Shown piece by piece: positions 16,791-27,663 of a stretch of DNA of 57,985 bases. The number at the start of each line of letters is the position of its first letter. Position 1 is the first letter of the stretch. The stretch covers positions 1 to 57,985 of the forward strand of contig JAQXBF010000012.1 of assembly GCA_029252555.1 (NCBI GenBank), read 5' to 3'. Source of the stretch: Porticoccaceae bacterium. GTDB taxonomy: Bacteria; Pseudomonadota; Gammaproteobacteria; Pseudomonadales; Porticoccaceae. The notes below the pieces were generated by a model. That model was not told where the DNA came from and did not search any database. It was given only the letters and a program-made list of their open reading frames with translations. The translations under genes were made by a program, and so were the position numbers.

Positions 16791-18014
16791 TTAGCCCTCA
16801 AAGCGCAACTCCTCTGCTGGAACCATGCGGCTAGCACGCAGCGCCGGGTAAATTGTCGCAACGATATTTAATGAAATCGCAACCGCAGCAATACTTGCCA
16901 CATCCTGCCAGCGCAAATCGACTGGAATATAGTCAATCGGGTATACCGCTGTATTTAAGAAACTGGCACCCATCAATGACTCAACCCAGAGCACTAAATC
17001 AGCCACCCAGTAACAGCCAGCGATGCCCAAAAGCATCCCTAAGCCTATGCCAAATAGCCCAATCATGGCTCCCTGGATTAAAAATACTCTTACCAGACTG
17101 CCTCTGGATAATCCTAGCGTCTGCAATATAGCTATATCTTTGCGTTTATTAACCACTGACATCATGAGCATCGAAACTACATTAAAGGCCGCAATCGCGA
17201 CAATCAAAAAAATTAGCAGACCGACTAAATTGCGTGATAGCTGGATGGCCTGATAGAGGTTGCCATGGGTCTGAAACCAGTCGCGAAAGCCATAACCAAA
17301 TGGCAGCTGTTCTAAAAGCTGGTACCCTATTTCACGTGCATTAAACTGGTCCTCAACCTGCAATCTAAACCCCTGCACTAGGCCCGGAGCTCCAGCGATA
17401 TCGCCCACCTGAGATAGCGAAGCCAGGCCTAACACCTGATCCAGCTCTGTATGAGTAGCGAAGATACCTTTGACCACAAAGGCATAGGCAGCGGTCTTAG
17501 TACCATTGATAGCGGGAATAATAACGGTTACCCGCTGACCCAGAGTTACATTTAGATCTTCAGCGAGAGGTTTGGGGAGCAACAATTCATTCACGCCAGG
17601 CAGAGCAAGATTATCCGCCTGTAATACACTTCCTAACCCCGCTGGCAGTGCCTCCGCAGATATACCTAAAAGTTGCACTGGCCGAGTCCGCTGACGGCTG
17701 TGTATAAGCCCCTCCGCTTCATTGTAGGCTGTCACCTCAGTGACCTGATCAAGGCCAGCGATAAGCTGCCGCTGTTGCCGCCAGTCTTTGACACCCACTC
17801 CGTGAATCAACTGCACATGCGGTACCACAGAGAGAATCCGCTCGCGCAATTCCCGGTCAAAGCCATTCATAACTGAGAGCACCAGAATTAATAGCGCAAC
17901 CCCCAGGGCCAAACCGGCAATCGCTAACATAGAGATAAACGAGACCAAAAGATTGCCCCGCCCGCCTGCGGTGAAATAACGCAGGCCAATAAATACTGGG
18001 ACAGACTTAAACAA
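16791..18014 (-). CDS. lolE: Lipoprotein-releasing system permease LolE
   Basis: Part of LolCDE, which extracts outer-membrane lipoproteins from the inner membrane. The 407 residues begin VPVFIGLRYFTAGGRGNLLVSFISMLA, with one N-terminal helix, a long periplasmic domain and three C-terminal helices around NVVSMLMMSVVNKRKDIAILQTLG. It is the last gene in lolC-lolD-lolE and overlaps the lolD end by 8 bp. C/E naming rests on gene order. Confidence 0.92.
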   Translation of the reverse strand: MFKSVPVFIGLRYFTAGGRGNLLVSFISMLAIAGLALGVALLILVLSVMNGFDRELRERILSVVPHVQLIHGVGVKDWRQQRQLIAGLDQVTEVTAYNEAEGLIHSRQRTRPVQLLGISAEALPAGLGSVLQADNLALPGVNELLLPKPLAEDLNVTLGQRVTVIIPAINGTKTAAYAFVVKGIFATHTELDQVLGLASLSQVGDIAGAPGLVQGFRLQVEDQFNAREIGYQLLEQLPFGYGFRDWFQTHGNLYQAIQLSRNLVGLLIFLIVAIAAFNVVSMLMMSVVNKRKDIAILQTLGLSRGSLVRVFLIQGAMIGLFGIGLGMLLGIAGCYWVADLVLWVESLMGASFLNTAVYPIDYIPVDLRWQDVASIAAVAISLNIVATIYPALRASRMVPAEELRFEG

Positions 18015-18696
18015 TAGCGGGCTCCAATAGACCCTCGACTAAGCAGACTGTACGATCCATACGCGCAGCGATTGCTGGGTCATGAGTAACCATCACAAAA
18101 GAAATCCCCAGTGTTTTATTCAGCTCCATTAGCAAGTCCAACATGGCAGCTGCCGTATGAGGATCAAGGTTACCCGTTGGCTCATCCATCAGTACCACCG
18201 AGGGCTGAGTGACCAAAGCGCGGGCTATGGCAACACGCTGACGCTCACCACCTGAGAGTTCTGCCGGCTGATGTTGCAAGCGCTCGGCCAGGCCCACACG
18301 AGTTAATAACTCTCTAGCCCTCTCTCGAGATTCTTGTACCGAAGCACCGCCAATCAGTAGGGGCAAGGCTACATTTTCCAAAGCTGAAAATTCACTCAGC
18401 AGGTGATGAAACTGATAGACAAAACCCACATGCTGGTTGCGCCAACTGGCACGCTGAGAGGCGTCTAAACTCTGCCAATCAGTCCCACAAACCACAACTG
18501 AACCGGAGCTGGGATCATCCAGACCACCAAGCAGATTGAGCAAAGTGGTTTTGCCAGAGCCTGAGACACCAATAATAGCCAGTTTTTCCCCCGACTGAAT
18601 ATCGAGATCAAGCCCCTGTAGCACTAGCAAGTCATTACCCACCTGCTGATAGGAGCGGCAGAGATTACGGGTAACTAATACAGATTTATCGGTCAT
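18007..18696 (-). CDS. lolD: Lipoprotein-releasing system ATPase LolD
   Basis: ATPase of LolCDE. I start it at the ATG of MTDKSVLVTRNL (18696), because the longer frame to 18828 runs into lolC. Length is 229 residues, as usual. Walker A GVSGSGKTT, signature LSGGERQRVAIARAL, Walker B VVLMDEPTGNLD. The start overlaps the lolC stop by 11 bp. Confidence 0.95.
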   Translation of the reverse strand: MTDKSVLVTRNLCRSYQQVGNDLLVLQGLDLDIQSGEKLAIIGVSGSGKTTLLNLLGGLDDPSSGSVVVCGTDWQSLDASQRASWRNQHVGFVYQFHHLLSEFSALENVALPLLIGGASVQESRERARELLTRVGLAERLQHQPAELSGGERQRVAIARALVTQPSVVLMDEPTGNLDPHTAAAMLDLLMELNKTLGISFVMVTHDPAIAARMDRTVCLVEGLLEPAIV

Positions 18697-19933
18697 AGCG
18701 CAGTGCCTCAGCGGGAAGCACCTGGCCTGCTCGCCAAGCAGGATACAGAGTAGCCAAGAAGCTAATCGCACTGGCGCCAAGTACCACACCAGCCACATCG
18801 CTAAAGACCAACTGCGATGGCAGCGCACTGATCAAATAAACTGACGGGTCAAAAAGATAAACCCCAATAACCGTTTCGATAAACCCCACAATATCTCCAA
18901 TAAAAAAGGCCAATAGGCAACCCAACACTGTCCCCGCAACAATACCGGCCAACCCTACCGCCAGCCCCTGCACCACAAACACCTTCATTACCAAACTTGA
19001 AGGTGCACCCAATGTTCTTATCACAGCAATATCTCTGCGCTTGTCCGACACCATCAACACCAAGCTAGCGATAATATTAAAAGCGGCCACCGCAATAATC
19101 ACCGATAGCAACAAACTCACCACCAACTTCTCCATACGCATGGCCTGAAATAAAGTACCCATGGATTCAGTCCAGGAGCGCCAATTATATCTGGGCAACA
19201 GATTCTTATGGGCGGCCATCCAGCGGTCGGCCTGATAGGCATCGCCCATCTTTATCTGAACCCCTTGGTATCGGTCTCCCAGCTGCAATAGCTTGCGCGC
19301 ATCCTGTTGGTGAACAAAGCTAACCGAAGAATCGACCTGAGCGCCCACCTGAAAAATGCCTGTCACCACAAAGCTTTTAATGCGCGGGAAAATACCCGCT
19401 GGCGTCACCGTCACTTTTGGCAGTGTTAATTGCAACTTATCGCCCACAAATACACCCAGCCTGCGAGCTACCTGACTACCCAAAATAATACCAAACTCAC
19501 CGGGCTGTAACTGCCCTACGTAACCACTTAGCATATGGTCTTTTAGCAGTTCAGCACTGGCCCAATCTGGATCAACCGCCTGCATCATCACTCCAATTTG
19601 CTGAGATTGATAGGACAGCATCACAAAGCTCTGCACCATAGGTGTCAGACTTTGCACAGGAGATTCCTCCTCCGTTAATTTATCTCGCAACTGAATAATC
19701 TCTGCCTCTGAAATACCACTCGGAGAGGACCCTGTAATATGAGGCACCACCTGCAACAGACGGCTCTTGATCTCCCTATCGAAGCCATTCATGACCGACA
19801 ACACAACAATCAATGCCATAACCCCCAGCGCCATCGCAAATAGCGAAAAGCCGGAGATAAAGGAGACAAATCCTTCGCGGCGTTTACTGCGGGTATAGCG
19901 CAAGCCAATAAAGAGAGGAAGGTTTTTAAGCAT
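18686..19933 (-). CDS. lolC: Lipoprotein-releasing system permease LolC
   Basis: First permease of LolCDE. The start at MLKNLPLFIGLRY fits the family. A TTG-initiated extension to 19957 is possible but atypical. It has one N-terminal helix (FISGFSLFAMALGVMALIVVLSVMNGFD), a periplasmic domain and three C-terminal helices (AFNIIASLVLMVSDKRRDIAVIRTLG). Paralogue of lolE at 16791. Confidence 0.92.
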   Translation of the reverse strand: MLKNLPLFIGLRYTRSKRREGFVSFISGFSLFAMALGVMALIVVLSVMNGFDREIKSRLLQVVPHITGSSPSGISEAEIIQLRDKLTEEESPVQSLTPMVQSFVMLSYQSQQIGVMMQAVDPDWASAELLKDHMLSGYVGQLQPGEFGIILGSQVARRLGVFVGDKLQLTLPKVTVTPAGIFPRIKSFVVTGIFQVGAQVDSSVSFVHQQDARKLLQLGDRYQGVQIKMGDAYQADRWMAAHKNLLPRYNWRSWTESMGTLFQAMRMEKLVVSLLLSVIIAVAAFNIIASLVLMVSDKRRDIAVIRTLGAPSSLVMKVFVVQGLAVGLAGIVAGTVLGCLLAFFIGDIVGFIETVIGVYLFDPSVYLISALPSQLVFSDVAGVVLGASAISFLATLYPAWRAGQVLPAEALRYDR

Positions 19934-20063
19934 GCAGAGATTAAACCCGAAACCCAAGCCACAAACAACATTGAGTCGATATCAGTAATGCTAACCAATC
20001 TAGGTTTTTCGCGGCACTATTGCCTACAATTAGGCCCGTAAAGAATCAAAAAACAGGATGTTG

Positions 20064-20393
20064 ATGATGAAAAATTAGGTTGTATCGATATTGTCAGGTC
20101 TAGCCCTAATATGGGCTGGTGAAAGTTTGGCAGAGCGATTCAAAATCCCTATAGGTGAACAGACTCGCAACAGCATGCTATACCTGCCCAAGCGGGGCCT
20201 GACCAAAGATCAGATAGCCAGCCAATTTGGTGAGCCCGAGACCAAACAGGCCTCGGTGGGCACACCACCGATCAGTATCTGGATTTATAGCGAGTTTAAG
20301 GTCTATTTTAAAAAAAATTTGGTGCTTTACGCGCTGGTGAAAAGAGAGAGTGCTAGCGCTGCTTATCTCCAAAGTGCCGATGCTGACGGCTGA
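20064..20393 (+). pseudogene. Small periplasmic SmpA-like protein with amber codon in signal peptide
   Basis: From the ATG pair at 20064, which has an RBS (acagga), the frame reads MMKN, TAG (20076-20078), then VVSILSGLALIWAGESLAERF and a small domain with RGLTKDQIASQFGEP and PPISIWIYSEFKVYF. The second half matches a short family of secreted proteins I remember from Gammaproteobacteria, with an SmpA/OmlA-like motif. The stop interrupts an otherwise normal signal peptide. A TTG at 20091 could restart translation but would leave a short, positively uncharged leader. The 3' end overlaps sthA, on the other strand, by about 40 bp. Confidence 0.6.
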
Positions 20394-21780
20394 TACGGTT
20401 AAGACCATTCATTGAGGCTATACGATAGGCCTCTGCCATAGTCGGATAGTTAAAAGTGGTGCGCAGGAAGTACTTGATGCTATTGGCCTCACCCTCTTGA
20501 TTCATAATGGCCTGGCCAATATGAATAATCTCGGCAGCCTCGGCACCAAAGCAGTGAATACCCAAAATTTCCAATGTATCCTGATGGAAAAGAATTTTTA
20601 ACATACCCACTTGTTCGCCGGAGATATGTGCTCGGGCAGTATCCTTAAAGTAGGCTCTACCAATTTCGTAGGGAATTTTTTTCTCCGTCAGCTCGGCTTC
20701 ATTCTTACCCACATAGCTAATCTCTGGAATAGTCCAAATTCCAGTCGCAACATCTTCAACGCGATACTGGTCTTCAGTGCCACACATATGAGCTGCCGCA
20801 AAACGCCCCTGATCGTAAGCCGCACCAGCCAGTGCTGGCCAACCCATAACATCACCAGCGGCATAGATATGGGGCACAGAGGTCTGATAATCCTCATTCA
20901 CCGCAAGCTGGCCACGCTCATCAGCCTGTAGGCCTACATTCTCTAAGCCAAGGCCTTTGGTGTTACCCGAGCGGCCATTGCTCCAAAGTAACGCCTCGCC
21001 ATGGATACGCTTGCCAGATTTTAGCTCCACAGTAATACCATTATCACTGGTGGTAACTCGCTCATATTCTTCATTGTGGCGCACCATCACGTTTAAATCT
21101 CTCAGGTGATAGCTCAGCGCATCGGAGATTTCATCGTCGAGAAAGCTCATCAGCCATTCTCTAGTGTTAATCAGATCTACCCTAGTATCCAATCCTGAAA
21201 AGATAGAGGCATATTCACAGCCTATGACACCGGCACCATAGATAATAATATTTCTTGGGGTGCTGTCTAAATCAAGAATAGTGTCGCTATCAAAAATACT
21301 CGGGTGATCAAAGTCGATATCATCGGGGCGATAGGGGCTGGAACCAGTAGCAATCAAAAAGTGCTTTGAGCTAACACTGATCTTCTTGCCATCTTTTGCT
21401 GTCACCGAAATCTCATGGGAACCTTCAAACTTGGCGCGGCCAATATGCATCTGCACACGGTAGCGCGCATATCCTTTAGTGCGGCCCTGAACTTGCTTAG
21501 TGATCACATCATCAGCTGCCTTCATTACCTCAGGAAACGAAAACCATTTAGGGTCGCCCACAGCACGGAACATGGGCATGGTGTTGTACTGCATCATGCG
21601 TCGCACAGAGTGACGCAATGCCTTGGAGGGGATCGTGCCCAAATGAGTACAGCCACCACCAGCCATTGACCGTTCATCAACCACTGCAACTCTCCAACCC
21701 AGCTTAACAGCACTCATTGCAGCGCCTTCACCGGCAGGGCCACTGCCAATTACCACTAGGTCATAGGAAAAATCTGACAT
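20353..21780 (-). CDS. sthA: Soluble pyridine nucleotide transhydrogenase
   Basis: FAD enzyme that interconverts NADPH + NAD+ and NADP+ + NADH in the cytoplasm. The 475 residues show the FAD site [15 protein letters not shown], the SthA-specific [17 protein letters not shown] (one cysteine only, so no redox disulfide as in lipoamide dehydrogenase), the NAD(P) site [14 protein letters not shown] and [13 protein letters not shown]. It starts 2 bp after the nqrM stop, so it reads as the last gene of the nqr operon. Confidence 0.96.
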   Translation of the reverse strand: MSDFSYDLVVIGSGPAGEGAAMSAVKLGWRVAVVDERSMAGGGCTHLGTIPSKALRHSVRRMMQYNTMPMFRAVGDPKWFSFPEVMKAADDVITKQVQGRTKGYARYRVQMHIGRAKFEGSHEISVTAKDGKKISVSSKHFLIATGSSPYRPDDIDFDHPSIFDSDTILDLDSTPRNIIIYGAGVIGCEYASIFSGLDTRVDLINTREWLMSFLDDEISDALSYHLRDLNVMVRHNEEYERVTTSDNGITVELKSGKRIHGEALLWSNGRSGNTKGLGLENVGLQADERGQLAVNEDYQTSVPHIYAAGDVMGWPALAGAAYDQGRFAAAHMCGTEDQYRVEDVATGIWTIPEISYVGKNEAELTEKKIPYEIGRAYFKDTARAHISGEQVGMLKILFHQDTLEILGIHCFGAEAAEIIHIGQAIMNQEGEANSIKYFLRTTFNYPTMAEAYRIASMNGLNRISRQHRHFGDKQR

Positions 21781-21782
21781 TC

Positions 21783-22025
21783 TTAAAGGTCATCCCTGAT
21801 AGATGCAGCAGCATTGTAAGCCATAGTCTCACCGGCAGAATCGGCTTGCTCCTCACATTTATTCGGATCGCCGCCACAGATATCGCAGTTGTAATTGGCT
21901 TCGCCCAACGCAGCCCCAACACCACCGCAGGAACCCGCGATAGGTTTACCGCCCATCAGCACACCGATGGCCATAGCTGCGATCAGCAGACCAAACATTA
22001 AAATTGCCAGTAAAATCTCAGCCAT
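21783..22025 (-). CDS. nqrM: Na+-NQR maturation protein NqrM
   Basis: Small membrane protein needed to build the iron centre between NqrD and NqrE. One N-terminal helix ([23 protein letters not shown]), then the cysteine cluster [16 protein letters not shown]. The 80 residues fit the DUF539 family. Placed between apbE and sthA, 15 bp after apbE. Confidence 0.95.
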   Translation of the reverse strand: MAEILLAILMFGLLIAAMAIGVLMGGKPIAGSCGGVGAALGEANYNCDICGGDPNKCEEQADSAGETMAYNAAASIRDDL

Positions 22026-22039
22026 TGGGTCAAATCTCT

Positions 22040-23164
22040 CTACTTTGGTTCCTTTGGTATTACTTGTTCTGTTGGTTGTTCTGTTACTTGCTCTGACACT
22101 TGGGGTGCCTGTGCCGTTAAGTAGGGCTCAAAAGCTTTGCTGTTAATCGCCCTAAAGTCTTCGCCATCTTTCACCAGCATATATATGGCCAGCCCCAAGT
22201 GATCTGCCAGTAACATGCCCTGCTCTTCACCCATTACCATAAGCGCAGTGGCCCAAGCATCAGCCTCAGCACAGGTCTTCCCAACCACAGTTACCGAGGC
22301 TAGGCTGTGGCGAATCGGACGCCCTGTTCGAGGGTCAATGGTGTGGGAATAACGCACCCCATCCTTTTCAAAATAGTTACGGTAATCTCCAGAGGTGGCA
22401 ATCGCCACATCATAGGCCTCAATTACTCGCTGCGCCTGAGGCATCATTGCCGGCAATTCTACTGCAATACGCCAGGGCTGCCCTTTGGGGTTTGACCCGC
22501 CGAGACGCATCTCGCCACCCACTTCGACCAAATAGTCTGGTAGCGCCAGAATCTCAAGCAAGTCTGCAATCTGGTCAACAGCGTAGCCTTTGGCCACTGC
22601 CGACAGGTCCAGACGAATAGGCGCCGCTTTGCTAATGGTTTGAAGATCGATATTGAGGTGCTGGTAACCAATATTTTCCAGTGCCGAGGCAATCTGCTCA
22701 TCCTCGGGAATCACATCACCTGTTGGCTCAGGGCCAAAGCCCCACATATCTACCAGAGGCCCAACAGTCGGATCAAATGCACCACCAGTCTGCTGCCAAA
22801 TAAGTTTGCTCACGTCCAAAACATCCGCAAATTGCGGGCTAATCATCTGGGTTACCGCCACATCTAAGCGATTAAAGTGGCTAATTTCAGAATCCGCTTT
22901 ATAGGTCGACATAGATTGGTCAACCTCATTGAGAACGGCCTCGATACGCTCTGCCAAGTCGTCCGGTGCGGGCTGATCTGCCACCACAGTAATATGGTAG
23001 CTGGTACCCATTTTGGTACCCGAGAGTTTAATAATCTCCGGCCTTGAATCGCAGCCAGCCAGACCCAGCAGGCTAAATACAAACAGCGCATAAAGCAAAA
23101 ACGAGGCTCTTTTAAAAGGCCCCGTTAGAGAGTTAGTTATTTTGATATTACCCACCGAAGTCAT
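22040..23164 (-). CDS. apbE: FAD:protein FMN transferase ApbE
   Basis: Lipoprotein that attaches FMN to threonine in NqrB and NqrC. Signal peptide ends in the lipobox LAGC. Family motifs are [50 protein letters not shown] and [13 protein letters not shown] start at 23164 (MTSVGN), overlapping the nqrF end. A GTG three codons later is possible. It follows nqrF directly, as usual for Na+-NQR loci. Confidence 0.95.
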   Translation of the reverse strand: MTSVGNIKITNSLTGPFKRASFLLYALFVFSLLGLAGCDSRPEIIKLSGTKMGTSYHITVVADQPAPDDLAERIEAVLNEVDQSMSTYKADSEISHFNRLDVAVTQMISPQFADVLDVSKLIWQQTGGAFDPTVGPLVDMWGFGPEPTGDVIPEDEQIASALENIGYQHLNIDLQTISKAAPIRLDLSAVAKGYAVDQIADLLEILALPDYLVEVGGEMRLGGSNPKGQPWRIAVELPAMMPQAQRVIEAYDVAIATSGDYRNYFEKDGVRYSHTIDPRTGRPIRHSLASVTVVGKTCAEADAWATALMVMGEEQGMLLADHLGLAIYMLVKDGEDFRAINSKAFEPYLTAQAPQVSEQVTEQPTEQVIPKEPK

Positions 23165-24371
23165 CGAGGAAAATATTCTCCTGCTCAACACCCAGGTCTA
23201 CTAACAACTTGACTACTGCAGCATTCATCATTGGCGGCCCACACATATAGAACTCACAGTCCTCTGGTGCCTCATGATCCTTAAGATACTGTTCGTAGAG
23301 AACATTATGAATAAAGCCAGTGAGCCCATCCCAATTATCTTCCGGCTGAGGGTCAGACAGAGCCAGATGCCAATCGAAGTTATCATTGTCTGCGGCGAGC
23401 ATGTCGTACTCGTCATCGTAGAAGCATTCCCGCAATGAACGGGCACCGTACCAAAAGCTGATCTTGCGATCAGACCTAATGCGCTTGAGCTGATCAAAGA
23501 TATGTGAGCGCATGGGGGCCATACCAGCACCACCACCCACAAACACCATCTCATTGTCAGTGTCCTTGGCGAAGAACTCACCAAAGGGGCCATAAACCGG
23601 AATTTTATCTCCGGGCTTAAGGCTGAAAACGTAGGACGACATTTGCCCCGGCACAATGCCGGTCGACCCTGGAGGCGGTGTCGCAATACGAATATTAAAC
23701 TTAACTACGCCCTTCTCATCCGGGTAGTTTGCCATTGAATAAGCGCGTATAACCGTCTCTTCAACAATTGACTCATGTTTGAAGAACTCAAAACGCTCCC
23801 AGTCACCGCGATACTCTTCTTCGATAGCGAAGTCGGAATACTTGATATGGTGGGGTGGGCACTCGAGCTGCACATAACCACCAGCACGGAACTTAACATC
23901 TTCACCTTCTGGCAGCTTTAAAGTCAGCTCCTTAATAAAGGTTGCCACATTGGGGTTGGATTCCACTTCGCATTCCCAACGCTTAACGCCAAACACCTCT
24001 TCTGGCACCTGAACATGCATGTCCTGCTTCACAGGAGCCTGGCAAGAAAGTCTCCAGCCTTCTGTCGCTTCGCGACGATTAAAGTGGGCCTCTTCTGTAG
24101 GTAGCATTGAACCGCCACCTTCGGTGATAACACATTTGCACTGGGCGCAACTTCCACCGCCACCGCAGGCTGAAGGCAAGAACAGACCTGCATTGGATAA
24201 TGTCTGCAATAGTTTATCACCTGCCGGCACAGTGATCGTTTTCTCACCATTTATCACAATATTGACGTCGCCAGAGGATACGAGCTTGCTGCGGGCAGCC
24301 AGAATAAACGCCACCAGCGCCAGAATCACGACGGTAAACATGCCTACGCCAAGAATAATTTCTGTATTCAT
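23148..24371 (-). CDS. nqrF: Na+-NQR subunit F (NADH-oxidising)
   Basis: Entry subunit of the Na+-pumping NADH:quinone reductase. One membrane helix at the N-terminus ([17 protein letters not shown]), a [2Fe-2S] ferredoxin domain ([14 protein letters not shown], fourth Cys in RLSCQAPV), FAD site RAYSMANYP, and NADH site [11 protein letters not shown]. 407 residues, as typical. It is separated from nqrE by a 60-bp gap that holds a hairpin. Confidence 0.98.
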   Translation of the reverse strand: MNTEIILGVGMFTVVILALVAFILAARSKLVSSGDVNIVINGEKTITVPAGDKLLQTLSNAGLFLPSACGGGGSCAQCKCVITEGGGSMLPTEEAHFNRREATEGWRLSCQAPVKQDMHVQVPEEVFGVKRWECEVESNPNVATFIKELTLKLPEGEDVKFRAGGYVQLECPPHHIKYSDFAIEEEYRGDWERFEFFKHESIVEETVIRAYSMANYPDEKGVVKFNIRIATPPPGSTGIVPGQMSSYVFSLKPGDKIPVYGPFGEFFAKDTDNEMVFVGGGAGMAPMRSHIFDQLKRIRSDRKISFWYGARSLRECFYDDEYDMLAADNDNFDWHLALSDPQPEDNWDGLTGFIHNVLYEQYLKDHEAPEDCEFYMCGPPMMNAAVVKLLVDLGVEQENIFLDDFGG

Positions 24372-24407
24372 ACTATGTTACATCTCCGTTATTACAGGTC
24401 TCTTTAC

Positions 24408-24430
24408 TACAGGTCCCCCAAGGGCCTGTA
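24408..24430 (-). other. Stem-loop between nqrE and nqrF
   Basis: Right after the nqrE stop the mRNA reads TACAGG-CCC-TTGG-GGG-A-CCTGTA, a near-perfect stem with one bulged base. No T-run follows, so it is not a classical terminator. An RNA-processing or stability element is possible. Confidence 0.55.
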
Positions 24431-24431
24431 C

Positions 24432-25040
24432 TTAGATGTCGATGCCGCCAAAGGACATAAAGCCCAACGAAATCAAACCCACGGTAATAAATACGATACC
24501 CAAGCCCTGAAGGCCTTCTGGAATATCACTATATTTCAACTTTTCGCGAATACCTGCGAGAACCGCAATCGCCAGTGCCCATGAGGTACCAGACCCAATG
24601 CCGTAAACCACCGATTCAGCCAAATTAAAGCCACGCTCCATCATCAGCAACGAACCACCGAGAATTGCGCAGTTCACTGTAATCAGCGGCAGAAACACAC
24701 CCAGTGCGTTGTAAAGAGCAGGCACATATTTATCTAGCACCATCTCCAGTATCTGCACTATTGAGGCGATAACACCGATAAAGCATAGGTAGACCAAAAA
24801 GCTAAGGTCTACGTCTGGCAGACCAGCCCAGGCCAGTGCACCGTCAGCCAGCAAATAGGTCAGCAGAAGATTGTTAACCGGTACCGTAATGGTCTGCACC
24901 ACGATAACCGCGACACCCAGACCAATGGCCGCGTCAATTTTCTTCGACAATGCGATAAAGGTACACATACCCAAAAACATACTCAGGGCGATATTGTCGA
25001 TAAAGATCGAGCGTACTAACAAACTCAGATAATGTTCCAT
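24432..25040 (-). CDS. nqrE: Na+-NQR subunit E
   Basis: Membrane subunit with six helices, 202 residues. Cys26 (LGMCTFIAL) and the second Cys in TVNCAILGG are the known ligands that share an intramembrane iron-sulfur centre with NqrD. It shares its start base with the nqrD end (overlap 1 bp). Confidence 0.98.
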   Translation of the reverse strand: MEHYLSLLVRSIFIDNIALSMFLGMCTFIALSKKIDAAIGLGVAVIVVQTITVPVNNLLLTYLLADGALAWAGLPDVDLSFLVYLCFIGVIASIVQILEMVLDKYVPALYNALGVFLPLITVNCAILGGSLLMMERGFNLAESVVYGIGSGTSWALAIAVLAGIREKLKYSDIPEGLQGLGIVFITVGLISLGFMSFGGIDI

Positions 25041-25702
25041 TAGGCTACCTCGCTCGCACGACTATTGGTGGTAATTTTAAAGTCCGGCGCTTCAACCTGC
25101 TTTTTATCCCTGATACGAATCACCCAAATCAAAAGGCCGATCAGGAAGAATGCACTGGGTGGCATCAGCATCATGCCATTGGCCACATACCAGCCACCGT
25201 CGGTGGTTAGAGCGAATACTTCGTAGCCCCAAAGTTTGCCCGCACCGAATAGCTCGCGGAAAAATGCCACCACCATCAATACCATGCTGTACCCCAAACC
25301 ATTGCCTATGCCATCGTAGAAGCTGGCCATTGGTGGGTTTTTCATGGCGAAGGCTTCAGCGCGACCCATCACAATACAGTTTGTAATAATGAGACCGACA
25401 AATACTGACAGCTGTTTACTAATATCGTAAGCCACCGCCTTCAATACCTGATCCACTACAATCACTAAGGAAGCGATAATGGTCATCTGCACAATAATGC
25501 GGATACTGCTGGGGATATGATGGCGAATAATTGAAACAAACAGGTTTGCAAAGGCCGCTACTATGGTCAGCGCCAGACACATGACAAATGCCACTTTCAT
25601 ACTTGAGGTTACTGCCAGCGCTGAACAGATTCCCAGAATCTGCAGTGCCACTGGGTTATTGGCAACAATAGGCTCCAATAAGGTGTCTTTAACTTTCGAC
25701 AT
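25040..25702 (-). CDS. nqrD: Na+-NQR subunit D
   Basis: Membrane subunit, 220 residues, paralogous to NqrE. The iron ligands are visible as GICSALAV and [13 protein letters not shown]. It begins 3 bp after nqrC. Confidence 0.98.
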   Translation of the reverse strand: MSKVKDTLLEPIVANNPVALQILGICSALAVTSSMKVAFVMCLALTIVAAFANLFVSIIRHHIPSSIRIIVQMTIIASLVIVVDQVLKAVAYDISKQLSVFVGLIITNCIVMGRAEAFAMKNPPMASFYDGIGNGLGYSMVLMVVAFFRELFGAGKLWGYEVFALTTDGGWYVANGMMLMPPSAFFLIGLLIWVIRIRDKKQVEAPDFKITTNSRASEVA

Positions 25703-25705
25703 TGT

Positions 25706-26473
25706 TTAGGCCTCCCCAGATTTTAAAGAATTGATTAGCGGTCTAAAGCCCTGATCGCCCAGCCAGTAGCGCACCAGATTATCCACGCCTCTGGTGGTCA
25801 ATGTGGCACCGGCCAGACCATCAATCTGTGACTCAGAACCAGCGCGGTTCATATCGGCCTTGCCTTTTAACACGGTAATCGTCAGCTCTCCCTGGTTATA
25901 GGCCTGCTTGCCCACCCAACTGGCTTTCCATCGGGGGTTATCCACTTCGCCACCCAGACCCGGTGTCTCGGTATGTTCGTAGAAACCTATGCCGGCGACA
26001 GTCTCAAGGTCTGCTTCCAGAGCCAAAAATCCATACAGGGTAGACCACAGGCCATAACCTTTTATCGGCAGGATCATTTTTTCAATTCCCTGCTCACCTT
26101 CAACCATGTATACAGTGGCGTAATTGGCGCGGCGCTTAATCTTGGCCGGATCCTGCTTGGGATTTAACGCTATGGAAAGAGCTGGATCTTTTGATGCCTT
26201 GCGCTGATCATAAGTCGCCGCATCGACCGCATCGGTAAACTCACCAGTCTGCAAATCCACCACACGTGAGCTGATCTGCTCAAACTGAGTCTCAATAGAA
26301 ACGCCCTCTTGCAGCAGCCCTGCAGAGGCGAGAATATTAGCTTTAAGATCTAGAAGCTTATTCACTTCCTGAGTCGGCCTCAAAACCACAGCGGCACTTG
26401 AAACCACTACAGCGCAGACCACGCAGAGTGCCAGAGCAACACCAAATGTTTTAGAAATACTATCATTACCCAC
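25706..26473 (-). CDS. nqrC: Na+-NQR subunit C
   Basis: FMN-carrying periplasmic subunit with one membrane helix. I start it at the GTG of [16 protein letters not shown] (26473), which overlaps the nqrB stop in GTGGGTAA. The 23 codons upstream lie inside nqrB and do not look like NqrC. The flavinylation site is [10 protein letters not shown], with Ala where Ser is more common three residues before the flavin-bearing Thr. Confidence 0.96.
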   Translation of the reverse strand: MGNDSISKTFGVALALCVVCAVVVSSAAVVLRPTQEVNKLLDLKANILASAGLLQEGVSIETQFEQISSRVVDLQTGEFTDAVDAATYDQRKASKDPALSIALNPKQDPAKIKRRANYATVYMVEGEQGIEKMILPIKGYGLWSTLYGFLALEADLETVAGIGFYEHTETPGLGGEVDNPRWKASWVGKQAYNQGELTITVLKGKADMNRAGSESQIDGLAGATLTTRGVDNLVRYWLGDQGFRPLINSLKSGEA

Positions 26474-27659
26474 GGGCCAGTCTCCTCTTAATATTGCCTT
26501 GCACAACCCAGTGGTCGAACAGTGGCGCAAATAGATTGGCAAATAGGATCGCCAGCATCATGCCCTCGGGGAATGCCGGATTCACCACACGAATCAGAAT
26601 AACCATCACCCCGATCAGAATGCCATACCAGAACTTGCCTGTATTGGTCATGGCCGCAGACACTGGGTCCGTCGCCATAAAGATTGCTCCAAAGGCAAAG
26701 CCACCAATGACCCAGTGCCAGTAAAATGGCAGAGCAAACATTGGGTTAGTGGAATCAATATTATTAAACAGCATGGCCAATGCGGCAGAGCCGATCAGCA
26801 CACCAGAGATAATGCGCCAAGAAGCGATTCGCATAACCAACAACAACACCGCACCCATCAGGATAGCCAATGTCGAGGTCTCACCAATAGAACCCTGAAT
26901 GGTTCCAATAAAGGCCTGCGTCCAGGTGACGCTCTCTTGCAGTGCAGCCATACCGTCAGCAGCGGCCACAGAGAGCATGGTAGCCCCAGTGTAGCCATCC
27001 ACTGCAGACCAAACTGCATCACCAGACATGTAGGCTGGGTAAGCAAAGTACAGGAACGCTCGGCCGGTAAGAGCCGGGTTAAGGAAGTTTTTACCAGTAC
27101 CGCCAAATACTTCTTTACCAATTACAATACCAAAACTAATACCCACAGCGACCATCCAAAGAGGCAGGTCAGGTGGGCAGCACAGAGCAAACAGAATCGA
27201 GGTGACGAAGAAGCCTTCATTTACTTCGTGACCGCGCACTGCAGCAAACATCACTTCCCAAAAACCACCCACAATAAAAGTAGTCATGTAGATAGGCAGA
27301 AAGTACGCTGCGCCGTGAATCATATTATCCCAGGCACTGTTCGCGTCATAGCCGGCTAATAGCCCAATAAACAGACCGCGAAGGCCCTCTTGGGAGACCA
27401 TGCCCATATCGGCCATGATGGTATTGGCCTGAAAACCAATATTCCACATGCCGAAAAACATGGTCGGAAAAGTAGCCAACCAAACGGTGATCATTACACG
27501 CTTCAGGTCGATGCCATCGCGAACATGGGAGCTGTTCTTGGTTACATCAGAAGGCTTATAAAGACCAGTATCTACCGCTTCAAAAAGCGCATACCACTTC
27601 TCCCACTTGCCACCCTTATGAAAGTTAGGCTCTAATTTATCTAGAAGATTACGCATCAT
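26466..27659 (-). CDS. nqrB: Na+-NQR subunit B
   Basis: Large membrane subunit with covalent FMN and riboflavin, part of the Na+ path. Start at 27659 ([13 protein letters not shown]) behind a strong RBS gaaggagggt. The extra seven codons upstream overlap nqrA. FMN site DGYTGATML and long hydrophobic helices are present. 397 residues. Confidence 0.97.
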   Translation of the reverse strand: MMRNLLDKLEPNFHKGGKWEKWYALFEAVDTGLYKPSDVTKNSSHVRDGIDLKRVMITVWLATFPTMFFGMWNIGFQANTIMADMGMVSQEGLRGLFIGLLAGYDANSAWDNMIHGAAYFLPIYMTTFIVGGFWEVMFAAVRGHEVNEGFFVTSILFALCCPPDLPLWMVAVGISFGIVIGKEVFGGTGKNFLNPALTGRAFLYFAYPAYMSGDAVWSAVDGYTGATMLSVAAADGMAALQESVTWTQAFIGTIQGSIGETSTLAILMGAVLLLVMRIASWRIISGVLIGSAALAMLFNNIDSTNPMFALPFYWHWVIGGFAFGAIFMATDPVSAAMTNTGKFWYGILIGVMVILIRVVNPAFPEGMMLAILFANLFAPLFDHWVVQGNIKRRLARG

Positions 27660-27663
27660 GGGC

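Noticed and set aside
18697-18828. N-terminal extension of lolD
   Set aside because: Lies within lolC and is not like LolD; ATG at 18696 gives the normal length.
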